From NCBI GenBank assembly GCA_034769895.1, contig CM068369.1, positions 151,894,074 to 151,958,073 of the forward strand: 64,000 nucleotides of DNA. The letters are read 5' to 3'. Shown in pieces: positions 11,501 to 23,080 of this stretch (within the stretch, counting starts at the first letter, position 1; each line of letters starts with the position of its first letter). Source of the DNA: Magicicada septendecula. Its lineage: Eukaryota > Arthropoda > Insecta > Hemiptera > Cicadidae. A program made the translations under genes and the position numbers. The notes beneath the pieces were generated by a model. It saw nothing but the letters and a program-made list of their open reading frames with translations, was not told the DNA's origin and did not search any database.

Positions 11501-13054
11501 GTTGGCCTTTCTTTAACAAATCCGGTAGCTACCAAGCTCCCGCTGTTTTTCTGAAGGGTAGAAATTGCGTATTGTCTAGGGGCTTCGTTCCTCCAGTTAG
11601 TCAGCACACGCCCCGTTGTACCGACTACTGCTCGTTTCCCTGCTGCTGAATTCTAACTCGACAGTCTCGTTGTAGATGTCCAGGTTTCCCACATCTATAA
11701 CACTTCGGTCTTCCATCCTTTCTTATTTTATTCTGTGGCGCCGACCGTCGAGTCTCTGTTCCTTGTTCTTCTTCCTCATCGTATATGCCGTCGCGATCTT
11801 TTAGCGCGCGCATTTTATGACTTGTCCAACCGGACGCTGATTTGGCGGCCTCAAATTCCAAAGCATGTACCAGGGCGTCCCACTGTTCAGGTGTCCTGCC
11901 ATTCGTAACACTTACTGTAGTTTGTTATCTCGGACACCGGCAGTAAAAGTCTGCATCGCAAAACTCGTTCGAAAATCTTCTGGCGCTTCAGGATAGGCCA
12001 GTCTAATTAGTCTGTCGATACTTGCTTCAAACTGTTGAAGGCTTTCCCCGGCATGCTGTCGCCTTGCTCTCAACTGGGTGCAGTACACATCTCGCAAATG
12101 TTTATCACCATACCGTACTTCTAGAGCTTTTATCAACTCGGCATAGATGGTCTGGCTGTCAGGTGGCACTTTGTGTAGTAATTCTGCCGCAGGTCCTTTT
12201 AATGCAAGAACGAGTGAAACAGCCTTGTCTTTCTCTGTCCAATTATTTGCGCATGCAGCAGCTTCAAATTGGCGGAGGTACGTTGCCCAGGACTGCTTCC
12301 GTCAAAGGTTGGAGCTTTGATATGAACTGTCCCTACTGCAGGCAAAGTGACTTTCTCTATTAACTTATTTTCTGTGTCTTTTTCTGTCTTTATCACTGGT
12401 ACAGTCTGTTCAGAAATTTGTTTTGGTTGAATCTTCATGCACTGTTCAACTTCAATTTTAATTTGTTCTCTTATATTTGCCTTTGAGTTTTCTACTGCAG
12501 ATATTTTTGTTGACATAACTCTTCCACAGTCAAGACAGATTTTTTTCTACTTTAGCTATTTTATTTGACTAGGATTCTTCTACGTCAGATATTCTGGTAA
12601 TCTGATTATTGAGCTCACCTCGTAATTCACTTACGTCACCACGTAGGAGACCCAATTCTGCGGTAGTATGTTCTTGCAACTGTTTCTGCATAGTTTCAAA
12701 GAGAGCTTCCGTTGTATCTTTTTGTCTTTCTCTTCTGTTTCTAGCATTAGTGCTTTCTGACGTTCCTCAGCCTCTTCTCTTTCCTGTCTTCGTTCTTCCT
12801 TTTGTCGTCTTTCTGCTTCTTCCGCCTCCTGTCTGCGTTTCTCATCCTGTCGTTTTTCTGCTTCTTCCCTTTCTTGTATTCGTTCTTCTTTTTGTCGTCT
12901 TTCTGCTTCTTCTGTGTCTGCCGCAGCAGTGTTTGTAAAGCTTCCATCATCTGACTGGGATCCATGTTTTCCGATTAATTACGAATCACACTCGTCTTGT
13001 ACAAAGTATCCAATGTTTCCACTGTTAACCGTTTTATCCCAGTTCTGATACCAC
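11501..13054 (-). pseudogene. gypsy gag region
   Basis: Read right to left on the minus strand. A strongly charged K/E/R/Q-rich segment at about 12747-12965 (coiled-coil-like, starting MDPSQMMEALQTLLRQTQ) comes first. A retrotransposon Gag capsid-type block follows near 11912-12169 (IYAELIKALEVRYGDKHLRD, ESLQQFEASIDRLIRLAYPE). Then comes a single CCHC zinc knuckle (CYRCGKPGHLQRDC) near 11661-11702. This is the order expected of gypsy Gag. Fossil. Confidence 0.85.
13036..13054 (-). other. gypsy primer-binding site candidate
   Basis: Immediately inside the 5' LTR, the minus strand reads GTGGTATCAGAACTGGG. TGGTATCAGA-type sequences are complements of a tRNA 3' end and serve as primer sites in LTR elements. 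The exact tRNA was not identified. Confidence 0.6.
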
Positions 13055-13637
13055 TGTTATGACGGTCTACTCGATCGTCGTACGCACAGTGGAAACTAAA
13101 TAAGTACAAGACAACAATTAAGTCACTAATCACACATTTACTTTTTACAGTTAAACAGTTCGTAATTAACAACACAGTGTCTATAAAAAATCAAATGAAA
13201 ATTGTTCACACGCAATAAAATGTCCACTAATATTAGAACTCAATTGGATTACAATTATACCGTCCGAACATAAAACGCAACACTTCATTAATAACTACTT
13301 GAACGTACACAGTAATAACTCGAACCGCTCTGTAAATATCGCACTAATACTCTCGAACCGCACAGTCAAAATTCGCCTCATACTAAACTGAACGTCGTTT
13401 GAGTACCGGTATTTATAGCTAGTCGAATATCTAGACGATTCCTAATTGCGTCGTAGCGTGCGTATGAACTACGTAATTAACTACGGCCTTGGCACAGGCC
13501 GAGCTCCCGAGCGAAGCCCGGCACAGTCGAGAAGATTCTCGCAAAATGCGCCTAGTAGCACGTACACCACACGCTTATATTCTGGATCTCTCTGGAACGT
13601 TCGATAAACACGTAGATTGTTCTGTGACGTCGTAACA
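13055..13637 (-). repeat. gypsy 5' LTR
   Basis: 583 bp, the partner of 4512-5095, with the same TGTT...AACA ends. The right copy of the ATAT duplication follows at 13638-13641. Confidence 0.93.
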
Positions 13638-14689
13638 ATATCTTCTCTATGAAAACGTCGAACAGACACTCCATCGAACTTTATCAGTTTCTTTCTTTCC
13701 CTCCTGTACCCTCCACATTCAGGAACCATTACACCATTTCTCTGTTACCCTCTTAAATATGTTGCCTTTTTCGACGGTGACCACGATAATCTTAATTGTC
13801 GATAATTTCTTATTGTTGGACAGTCCGCTCGCTTTGCTCCTCTTTTGCTCGCTCCCACGACTATTCATTATAACGAAATTCCAGATCCATGTCAGCCACA
13901 ACAAGCCTCTTGCATTTCGTTTGTTTCACTAACCACGGCTTAGCTTTACGCAACACTACGAATGTCATCACAGTCTTATATAAACTAATCCCCAGTTTTT
14001 ATCATAATACTTTATAACACACTACGTTTTATCACAAACATAAGATTTTAACACACGGACCTCCACTTATAACTCGTTCAGCCACCCTGCACTCTACTTG
14101 ATACACCTTCTAAATTACTATGGTTAGACAAAGCTGATCAAAGCTATTTGAAATTAGGCCTATCCATTTATTAAGCCTTGGTATCCATGTGTATCGCTTC
14201 ATTGAATTATCCCTAAGTGTTATAGACATTAGTAACTTAAGGTTTTTGGGAGATATATCTTTCTACAGAATATCAATTAGAGCAATGTGTTGGAAAGAGA
14301 TTGCGGGAGTGACAGTGTGGAAGATTCCACAGATTGATTTACCGTAGTTGGGGAGTATGACCAGTGATGTGCGATGCTGCTCTTCTGTCGAGATGAAGAA
14401 GATTAAATGTGGAGGGTTATGTATATCTATCCCCAATGTATCAAATTGCATCCTATACCTTTTCTTTTGACGATAAAACTACATCGTTTAACAATACAGC
14501 GTTTTCAAACAACACGATGGTGCCTACTATATAAAACCTCAGGCAGGATACCCATAACGATTTCCGAGGTATGCATGGGTTCAACAAAGATGCCTGATAA
14601 ATCGAAATAGAATCGAATCAAATCCGTCAAACCATATTAAGAATAGCTTTTGTAAAGCTGTTATAATAAAGTTCTTATCACTTGTACAT
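13638..14689. other. no gene seen
   Basis: AT-rich flank. Short open stretches have no family match. Confidence 0.4.
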
Positions 14690-14890
14690 GTAATTTAAAT
14701 CTCGGCCAATCAGGATGGCAGACAGCACTAAGACGACTATAGTGCAATGGTTTGGGGTCTCATTTAGTCGCCAGAGGATCCGAACAGAAGACCCACTGAA
14801 GATGACTGCCGCAGTTGCACTCGAAACGTTTGGCTCTACAAGAAGAGGACCACGGCCCAACAGCCCGGACAATAATTTTACTGAATATAA
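14690..14890 (+). repeat. copy of a repeat family ending ACGGCCYAACAGCCCG
   Basis: The right end reads CACGGCCCAACAGCCCGG followed by ATAATTTTA. The same tail closes copies near 28520 and 36290 and, on the minus strand, near 49940. Each tail sits 40-60 bp after a CTGAAGATG...CGAAACGT hairpin motif. The left limit is uncertain; a GGCCAATCAG box lies at about 14703. No protein is encoded. The family is probably a non-coding retroelement or MITE. Confidence 0.6.
14793..14833 (+). ncRNA. hammerhead-ribozyme-like motif, site A
   Basis: CTGAAGA, then T, then GACTGC pairing with GCACTC (one mismatch) around a 7-base loop, then GAAACGTT. The flanks CCA and TGG pair to give a short stem I. The layout matches the hammerhead core CUGANGA / GAAA / U-H, with one extra base before stem II. 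Candidate only. Confidence 0.33.
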
Positions 14891-16059
14891 TTTAAATGCT
14901 TATTTTAAATGAATTTTTGATGCATTTATATGACAACATACTACTTAAGTAACTGTGAATGCACTGAAATAATATTCTTTTGGTAAACAGTTAAGTCATA
15001 AAAAACAAGATGCAGTAAGAAAACATTCTGGATAAGTATAGTTTTTGTTAAGCCGTAATTAAACAAACTGTACAGGTGGGAAATTAAGTACAATATAATT
15101 ACATTGTTAGTTCCTATTTTCCCTGAGGAGTACAGAATTCTACACTATGTAAGTTACTAGTATCAGTGAGTAATCTCTCAGTGGGATTATAGTAATCAGT
15201 ACTAACCTAATACTGTTAACCGCAAGATTGTCAAACTGCTGTTGTTTACCTTCACCAAACTGTGGCGAATTAAAGCAATCTGCTACCTTTAACGTACTCT
15301 CGTCTCTTTCCGTTTAAGATATCAGCACTGTTAAATAACTGCAGTCTCTCAAAAATGGAGACCCGTTTAAATTTGAAATTCACTATCTGCATACAAAAAT
15401 TATAACTTCATTATACTAACATACTTTGTACATAAAATCTGCAACTTTTTCCATTTGATAACAAGTTCAAACGCATTCTCTTTGTCATAGAACGAGACGT
15501 GCGCGCGCGCGCGTGTGTGCATTTCTTCGGAATTAGAACTTGTGAAATACATGTACAAATATTTCTGTTCCGGAAACGCTTCTTTACCTATTTCAGAACG
15601 TCGCCGTGTCGTTTTTCAAGTAAAATACTGTCATGGAACGCTTTTATTGCCTCTTCTAAGGAGCACTGTTATCTCGTAGTCGCAACGTTTTTTACGCATA
15701 TCTCGAACCACTGTTATCTTATGAATAAAAGTTGAAAATATGATTTAGCCAGGGAAAATATAACTTACATGGAACTAAACCAATTTCTTCAGGTTTCGGT
15801 ATGACAATCAACTTTTAAATACCAGTGTATCCTCAATTAATAATTTTTATTATTATCAGCCTCTACCTGCATTATTTTCTTACACGCGTAATTTCAAATT
15901 ATCTTACTATTTAATTGTTGTGTCCTTGCATTATTACGTCATTAAGACTGAAATATAAACATTGTTTTATACATTCATTAGTAACATTGTACGTTATATA
16001 TATAATATAGTATTAACTATTACGCCTAGCTATTTACATTGTTGATTATCATCGTCGAC
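14891..16059. other. no gene seen
   Basis: AT-rich, with a short alternating CG/GT run near 15500-15520. No supported feature. Confidence 0.4.
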
Positions 16060-16800
16060 ATCATCATCATCATCATCGTTGGCGTTGTTGTAGTTGTTTT
16101 CTGTGGCTTCCTTTTTGGCCAGTCATCGTTTTCTTTTGTTTCAAATTGCCGAGTTCCGGCAGGTCACTGAGGCCAATGAGATCACTGTCGCCGGTAATTG
16201 AACTGAACACCAAACCGTAGCTTATTTCCTGTTCTAAAGGAAAGTAACAGACCTTTGCGGCAGAGCCCCCGCGTATCGCAGGCATCCTAAATACTACAGA
16301 GTGAGTCCTGGTGTTCTGAAGCCATCGTTAGCGACTCACTAAAGTAGAGTCATCCAACCATCGGTCCCACCGTGAGTCAAAGTGTGTGTACAAGCGCTAC
16401 ACACAACCTTGTCAGATATTCATTACCAGTGCCCTGTTAGCCCCCCCCCCCTCCTACGTGGCCGGGCAAGACAATGTAAGCCCAGGCGTAGGGTTGGACT
16501 TCTGGGGGAGGAATGATTTATTATTACTATTATTATTATTATTAGGCAAAGTAGTGGAGACTACGCATTACAAATAGATCACAATGCGTCGGTAGTAGGA
16601 ACGCTGGCCGGCAGAAACGAGATGGACTAGGAAGGTATTAGCAGAGTGGCGGTTTAGACGGAGTAGAAACATTGGGGAGGGTATTATTTTCTCACACAGC
16701 TCCTCACCAGGCACGGCTGCTTTCACCCTTACCCCCACAAGATGGGGAAGCCTGAAAACCCGGCATGTCGGTTTCGCGACTCATCATTAAAATATTGGAC
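16060..16800. repeat. GC-richer repeat-like segment, type unknown
   Basis: It stands out from its AT-rich surroundings and holds a (TCA)n run at 16060-16078, an 11-C run near 16441 and a (TTA)n run near 16518. Short open stretches such as FPLEQEISYGLVFSSITGDS on the minus strand (16073-16285) look protein-like but match no family I recognise. Probably a decayed mobile element. Confidence 0.35.
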
Positions 16801-17297
16801 AGTAATGTGGTAATTTTCGCATTAATAGGTTGGCTAATATGTGCTTTCTGATATTGCGCTATCATGTTCTTATCTCGTTTTCATAACGTCACAGTTAACC
16901 GAGTTGCGGCAGGCGGCAGACGTCATAACGTTTGCTCGCTTGTTCTGTCATCATCATTTTTCTTGTCGTCAGACAATCATTGTAGGCCTTAGGCCACAAC
17001 ATATATTGCACTTGCAATACATTAGCAATACCTTGCTAATTCTTGTTCATGTAGCTTGAGTGCCGCGTACTCGCGCCTCAAGTCTTACGACAATTCATAC
17101 GATATTCGTCTAGGCCTTAGGCCTTAGCATTTTAATCTGAGTGCCGCACATTTGCGCCTCATCTAACATGTAGCGTTCTTAACGACTCTGTTTATTCAAA
17201 ATCAAATTGTGCAGACTTAGCCAATCTCAACACCATGATATAAGTGTACAGAACTTAATAAATGTATTATACAGTCCACTATTGTCATTATTCTGCA
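16800..17297 (+). repeat. probable BEL/Pao 5' LTR (left border uncertain)
   Basis: Contains duplicated short blocks (GAGTGCCGC...GCGCCTC twice, TAGGCCTTAGGCC twice) and AATAAA near 17259, followed by CTGCA and a TGGCGA-type primer site. No second copy exists in the window to fix the start. Confidence 0.5.
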
Positions 17298-17337
17298 TCC
17301 TGGCGATAGCACCACAAGCATCATTCTTCCTAACATT

Positions 17338-17480
17338 AACACATTTTTTTTGGTCCTATCGGGCCGCATCTTAACATTTTTTTAGGTCCACTCGGACCGG
17401 ATCTCAACATTTTTTTGGTCCTCACGTGACGGATCACTCTTCTCATTACCATTTTTTTGGTCGCTCCGTGCCTGGATTCG
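17338..17480 (+). repeat. leader repeats CATTTTTTTGGTCC
   Basis: Four spaced copies of a CATTTTTTTGGTCC-like block, each followed by a CGG- or GGATC-containing stretch, in the untranslated leader ahead of gag. Spacing is roughly 45-50 bp. Possibly RNA-packaging or translation-control structure. Confidence 0.7.
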
Positions 17481-17649
17481 TCATTCACCTCTTGCAACAT
17501 ATTCTAGCGGTTTCATCATTTTTCGGCCCCAATTTCTGGCCATCACGGGCGATTCAGCACATTCGCTGATCCGACCGTCTCGGGACTTACTTCAGCATTT
17601 CTTTCATCGCCATTGAGCCTCGTGACGACATCATTGCAAGAACATCCAT

Positions 17650-18955
17650 GTGCTAGCGTCTACACTCCAGTTTGAGCAGTCATCTCTACGGTCTGTGTGT
17701 TTGCCATCTTCTCCACGACTTCGACGCTCCAGGACATCGCATAGCAGGTACCACATCATTAACAGGTGCGTACAATGGCTGAATAAGGCCTCAAGTGTTC
17801 GTCAGAAAGAGAGGCGGCATAAAGTCTGCCATAGTGGTATTAATTCGGCTATCATTAGCTTTGATAAAAACACTAACACAAAACATTTTTTAACAGTTAG
17901 ACTCGAAAGTCTAAAAAGCTTGGCAACAAAATACGATGAGGTACAGTCCGAAATTGAACTCATTTCTAAAGACATAAACGCTGCTCAAGAAGACCGAATT
18001 GAGGTTGAAGAGCTGTTATATTCAACAGAAGCCAATATCTTGCAGTTGATAGAAAGCTTCAACGTTCAGACTGTATCTCCCGTATTAACAAGCAACATAC
18101 AATTAAAACCGATAAGTTTGCCCTGCTTCACAGGTAATATCTTAGAATGGCAGCACTTCTATTCAATATTTCTGGACTTGGTGCACGCCAGATCTGATTT
18201 AACCTCAGTGCAGAAATTACACTATTTGTATTCGTCTCTGAAAAATGAGCCGCTAGATTTAATTAAGTCATTACCTATCTGTAACGAAAACTACTCGATA
18301 GCGTTGAGTTTGCTGTCCGCTAGATATGACAACAAATTCATACTAGCTAAGTATTATATTCAGAATTTACTTGAAGTAAAGTCAACAGTTAAGGACTCTG
18401 TCCAAAGTCTGGCAGAGTTCATAAATACGATAACGTCTTCCGTTAATTCACTGGCGGCCATGCAACTGTCAGTGGATTCATTCGAGCTTATCACTGTACA
18501 ATTCTTGTCAGCGAAACTCGACCATACTACTTTTAAATTATGGAAGGAGTCTATAGACCCTGATAATCTTCCTAACTTTCAAGGTTTCACTCAGTTTTTA
18601 AACGCACGTAGACAGCTGTTAGAAAATACACTGCCTATCGATGCCGGATAGCAACTCAACAAGCTAAGTTTAAGATTCAATAAATCTGACAAACATAAAT
18701 CACGAAACTCTGCTGGCAGCACTGCATTTAAAAGTTATCACTCAGCGTCAAATAATTATTCATGTTTATGCTGTAAATCTAGTCATCCAATTTACATGTG
18801 TGACAAATTTCGTGCATTAAGCACATCAGAATGAGGGCAATTTATATTAAATCATAAACTCTGTACAAATTGTTTAAGACCAGATCATTTCTCATTTAAT
18901 TGTAAGATTAAACAATCATGTAAGATCTGCTCAAAACGACACCATACATTGTTGC
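17650..18955 (+). pseudogene. BEL/Pao gag region
   Basis: Contains LKPISLPCFTGNILEWQHFY and VQKLHYLYSSLKNEPLDLIK, the conserved 'P.F.G...W..F...F.......L....K..YL...L.G.A' signature of BEL/Pao Gag (DUF1759-type). A second block, LSARYDNKFILAKYYIQNLL, follows. Cysteine/histidine knuckles appear near 18765-18955 (CLCCKSSHP, CTNCLRPDHFSFNC, CKICSKRHH). A coiled-coil-like segment rich in E and I precedes the Gag core at about 17900-18060. Fossil. Confidence 0.87.
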
Positions 18956-19434
18956 ACATAAACAATGTGTCAAAGCCAGTTTCTGCCAGCAGTAGTAACT
19001 ACTGTTTACTTAAATTACAATCTACAAATAATATTCTTTTATCAACAGCAATTGTGTTTGTCATCGACCAGGCTGGCAATAGACAACCCGCAAGAGTTCT
19101 ATTAGATGCGGGGTCACAAATAAATTTTTGTACAGAATCATTTGCCAAGAAATTACGGCTTAACTTGACTAAATCTAACATACCGATAACAGGTATAAAC
19201 AACACCACGTGTTGTGCCACTAATCTTGCGTCTATACGCATTATCTCACGCTATCAAAGGTTTAGTTTCCAAGCAACATGCGCGGTCTTATCTGCATTAA
19301 CTCATAAATTGCCAGCACAATCTTTTGACATAAATCAGTTTAATGTCCCAGATAACGTTTATCTCGCCGATCCACAGTTCAACATATCGTCTGATATCGA
19401 TATACTGTTAGGGGCGCAATTTTATTTGATTTAA
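18956..19434 (+). pseudogene. BEL/Pao protease region
   Basis: RQPARVLLDAGSQINFCTES is the BEL/Pao retropepsin active-site block ('aRaLLD.GSQ..fi'), followed by PITGINNTT and a C-terminal SDIDILLGAQFY, the hallmark 'iDiLiG.d.y'. Fossil. Confidence 0.88.
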
Positions 19435-20580
19435 TTTTACCTAACAAATATGTAAGGGGTTCTCATTTCCCTACTATACAAGAAACAAAGTTAGGCTACA
19501 TTCTAGCCGGCAATCTGCCCAAACACTGCCATTATAAGGGTCCTGCTGTTTCGTTCCTGGCTAGGAACAACGACAGTCAGATCCTAGCGTCTCTCGAGAA
19601 ATTTTGGGAGACCGAAACTATCCCTGATAATACACCCATTAATAACGAGTCAGCTTGTGAGGAGCATTTCGTTAAGTCTACTCATCGCAATCAAGAGGGT
19701 AGGTTCGTTGTTGCGCTACCATTTAAGTCAGACAATCCCCAGTTGGCTGAGTCCTATGCTACCGCTGAAGCAAGATTCTTGAGTTTAGAACGCCGGTTCA
19801 TGCGTGATTCTAAGCTTGCGCGCGAATACGCAAACTTTATACAGGAGTATAAGGATCTTGGCCACATGACGCTTGTCGACGATTGCTCCATAAATTCAGG
19901 TGTTTCAAATACTTATTATCTGCCTCACCATGCCGTCTTTAAACATTCTAGTTCTACCACAAAACTTCGCGTCGTTTTTGACGGCTCGTCCAAAACTACC
20001 AATGGCCTTTCTCTCAATGACATTTTGTTGGTAGGCCCAAACGTCCAACAAGACCTTTTTTTTTATTCTTTTGCGATTTCGTATGCATAACTATGTTTTC
20101 ATCGCCGACATCGAGAAGATGTATCGACAAATTTTGGTAGCTGAGAAGGATTGTCATTATCAACGTATTCTGTGGCGTGACTCTCCCCTCGAACAGTTTA
20201 AACATTTTGTACTGCGAACTGTAACATACGGCACTGCTAGTGCTTCGTTTTTGGCTACCCGCTGTCTTAATCAGATTGGTAAGGATCATCAAACTTCTTT
20301 TCCTGACGCTGCGTCAGCCATAACCAATGATTTCTATGTCGACGATTTGTTAACCGGTGCAGACACCATTTCTGATCTGACCAAGTTGAAATCTGACTTA
20401 GGTACGTTGTTGAGTCAACACGGTCTCACTCTACATAAAAGGGCATCAAATGAACCCAATGTGGTCGCACATCATGACAATTTATCACTCCCTTTAAACA
20501 AACAGGGAAATGTGCGTACCTTGGGCATTCTCTGGAATAACACTACCGATTCATTTTTGTTTGACATCAGATCATTCCCT
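19435..20580 (+). pseudogene. BEL/Pao reverse transcriptase region
   Basis: EYKDLGHMTLVDD and YYLPHHAVFKHSSSTTKLRV, then VFDGSSKTTNGLSLNDIL, then FIADIEKMYRQILVAEKDCH, FKHFVLRTVTYGTASASFLA and NDFYVDDLLTGADT. FIADIEKMY and YVDD give the two catalytic aspartate boxes. The spacing and the 'YLPHHAV.k' motif are specific to BEL/Pao. Fossil. Confidence 0.92.
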
Positions 20581-21000
20581 ATTGAATCAAACATCTCTAA
20601 GAGGAAAATCCTATCGATTATCGCAGGTATATACGACCCACTCGGACTCGTCGGCCCCGTTGTTTTCCTGTACAAACAGTTTATGCAGCAACTTTGGCTG
20701 TGCAATCTTGGTTGGGATGAGCCAATCTCCGGGCAATTACACTTGCATTGGCATTCATTATGCGATAAATTATGTCTAATCAGTAAAATCATTGTCCCAC
20801 GTTCTATTCGCTGCAAGTCTAAAGCAAGGATAGTTGAATTACATGGGTTTTCGGATGCTTCTGAAAGGGGATATGGGTGTTGCGTTTACATTAGAGTCAT
20901 TTATCAAGATTCATCGGCCTCTTGTCACCTTCTGTGTTCTAAATCTCGCGTAGCCCCCCTACGACAGGTGTCATTACCTCCATTGAACTCTGCGCTTGCT
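20581..21000 (+). pseudogene. BEL/Pao RNase H region
   Basis: RKILSIIAGIYDPLGLVGPV is the BEL/Pao connection motif, and ELHGFSDASERGYGCCVYIR is the RNase H first-aspartate block. Fossil. Confidence 0.88.
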
Positions 21001-21979
21001 TGTTGTTATCGCGACTCTTGTTCAAGGTCGTCCATGCTCTTCATTTCTTTATTAATAGTGTTCATCTATACTCTGACTATGGTGGTCCCTTCATGATTCG
21101 TCATGGCGGGCAGAAATCTAGGACTCCGTCAAAATCGTACGTGTCTTTCTTCATCTGCCTAGCAACTAGGGCTATTCATTTGGAATTAGTTTCCGACCTT
21201 ACAGCCAACGCGTTTATAGCTGCCGTACATCGTTTCATGTCCCGTAGGGGCATACCCAGCCAGTTATATTCTGACAATGGCACGACTTTAGGAAGGCCCG
21301 CAATGTTTTACATGACCTTTACAATCTTTGGCATAATAAGGATGCCACCTCATCAATCCAATCCTTTACGACCTCTCAGGGTATTACATGGTCATTTATT
21401 CCGCCCTCATCACCTCATTTTGGTGGTCTTTGGGAGAGCGGTATAAAGAGTTTAAAGTATCACTTGCGCCGCGTGGTAGGCAAGTCTATACTCACCTTCG
21501 AAGAGTTTACGACAGTTTTGTCTCAGATAGAGACATGTCTAAACTCACGTCCATTATTTGCCATTTCATCGGATGTAAATGATCCGGTGCCACTTACACC
21601 TGGCCATTTTTTGATTTGCGCACCATTAACGGCGTTACCTAATCCAGACTTATCTCACATTCCCATCTCTCGTCTTGGACGTTGGCAACTTCTCCAGAAG
21701 TTTGTCCAAGTCATTTGGAAAGCTTGGTCTCGCGACTACTTACATCAACTACAACAACGTCACAAATGGAAATTCGCCAAAGATAACGTTTCCATTGGTG
21801 ACCTGGTTTTACTGATTGAGGATAACTTACCTCCATTAGCGTGGAAATTTGGTGTAATTACCGCCACATTTCCCGGCCCAGACAACTTAATTAGAGTAGT
21901 TGACGTTTGCACGCCTACTGGCACCTATCGCCGACCAATTCATAAATTATGTTTGGTCCCTACGAGGGACGAACAGTAA
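21001..21979 (+). pseudogene. BEL/Pao integrase region
   Basis: SYVSFFICLATRAIHLELVS and FMSRRGIPSQLYSDNGTT give the first two acidic blocks. RPLFAISSDVNDPVPLTPGH and a C-terminal GDLVLLIEDNLPPLAWKFGV with RRPIHKLCLVP are the characteristic BEL/Pao integrase end. Fossil. Confidence 0.9.
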
Positions 21980-22540
21980 AAAAAGGGTTTATTTTCCTTT
22001 GTATATATTTGTAATCTGTAATACATAAATCAGATGTTCAAAGAAGACTTTGTTAGTTATAAGCACCTTTGTTTTTAGCATAAGCTTTAATTTGTATATT
22101 TTTGATTCAGAAACTGTTTGTTTTATTCAAGCAAGTGTCAGTTTATTTAATATGCAAAGCTTTAATTATTATTTTGTACTTTCGTATATGCAACATTTGA
22201 TTTATGCCTCATGTCTTTGCTTACTATTGTTTTTATGTAAAAATGTTGGTATAATATTCGCATGGTCTGCAGCTGTAAAAACCATGTATTACATTTGTAT
22301 AACCACATTGTTGTACTTGTCACTTATGCTGTTGTGCCTTGTATGCTCATATATTTGTAATTATCTAAACCAATTTCTATTGTATTTATTATGTATAACT
22401 TGTAACTATGTAAAACACATTGTTTTATCCGCATCTACTGTCTATAACCATACGCCACGCCTATATTTTTATATTGTATTTTGTATTGGTATTTGTGTTC
22501 AAATATTATTATTATTATTATTATTAAGGGCGCAGTAGGC
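21980..22540 (+). other. BEL/Pao T-rich 3' untranslated region
   Basis: Very T-rich DNA ending in a TTA microsatellite and AAGGGCGCAG. A long hydrophobic open frame here (22050-22538) is explained by the T-richness, and the position after integrase suits a 3' UTR. Confidence 0.7.
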
Positions 22541-23080
22541 TCCATCCGGAAATCATTGTTCAAGGATAGTCCTGTTAGCAACGCTGGAAATTAAGAACGC
22601 TTTCAATTCTGCCAGTTGAAGCGACATGCTTAGGGCTGGAACACTTCTTCCAAATTTCACAGTATATCTCCTACGGATGATGGAATGCTACTTGAGTGAT
22701 AAGGTACTTGTATATGATACGACGGATGGACCCCGTAGGAAAAGATGGACCTCGATCTATCCACTTAAAAGACTGAGATACTACTGCTCACCCGGCGACA
22801 GATCCCCACAATCATACCGGTGCATGATGGAGCTGAGGTTATTTAAATTGCTAGATTCAACGCTCTCCTATTGGGAGCAATCAAGTATACAGCTGATAAG
22901 GCGGCTGTATTTGATGTGTCACAACAAAGCTCAGCAAGCTTATGGCCAATGTAGGAGGACCCATTCCAGGTTGGATTCCAGGATGGATATGAATGCCTGA
23001 GTCCCATACACCAGGGGACAGACGGTTTCCTCTGACGGTGCATAAAGCTTTTTCCCCTACTTAAAAAAAAAATAATAATA
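22541..23080 (+). pseudogene. R1-clade LINE reverse-transcriptase fragment
   Basis: Plus-strand readings contain LATLEIKNAFNSAS (the RT palm block 'lDvkNAFNSa.W'), then YLLRMMECYLSDKVLVYDTT and DGPRRKR. These are the consecutive motifs of R1/Waldo-type LINEs just before the 'tsGvPQGSvLGP' block. The frame then decays and similarity is lost near 22840. An A-rich run at about 23062 could be the remains of a tail. The join with the BEL element at about 22540 is abrupt, so either this copy inserted into the BEL element or a deletion brought them together. Confidence 0.72.

Larger units (their letters stand above)
4512..13637 (-). mobile_element. Ty3/gypsy LTR retrotransposon, both LTRs, nested insertion
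   Basis: A minus-strand Metaviridae-type element. Both ends carry a TG...CA LTR of about 583 bp, and the host repeats ATAT on each side (4508-4511 and 13638-13641). Gag with a CCHC knuckle, protease, reverse transcriptase, RNase H and integrase follow in the gypsy order, right to left. Without the 2.9-kb foreign insertion at 6609-9513 the element would be about 6.2 kb. I count roughly 20 differences between the two LTRs by eye (about 3%). At commonly used insect neutral rates this suggests insertion some millions of years ago. The coding region is broken in several places in addition to the insertion, so it is a fossil. There is no sign of an env gene. Confidence 0.93.
16800..22540 (+). mobile_element. 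BEL/Pao LTR retrotransposon, broken, 3' LTR not found
   Basis: A plus-strand element with a BEL/Pao-type order: Gag with zinc fingers, protease, reverse transcriptase with a YVDD box, RNase H and integrase. The region before about 17297 behaves like a 5' LTR end: an AATAAA signal at about 17259, a CA end, then TGGCGATAGCACC as a likely primer site from 17301. The internal part ends in (TTA)n AAGGGCGCAG near 22540, where a polypurine tract would be, but R1 LINE sequence follows and not an LTR. The left border is therefore not defined. It is broken in several places. Older than the gypsy element by impression only. Confidence 0.88.

Noticed and set aside
12609-12938. A plus-strand hydrophobic open frame rich in L, V, F and P
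   Set aside because: It is the antisense of the K/E/R-rich gag coiled-coil coding region.
22050-22538. A 162-codon hydrophobic, membrane-protein-like open frame, possibly an env gene of the BEL element
   Set aside because: The hydrophobicity follows from T-rich DNA. No signal peptide, glycosylation pattern or cysteine pattern was seen, and the place fits a 3' untranslated region.
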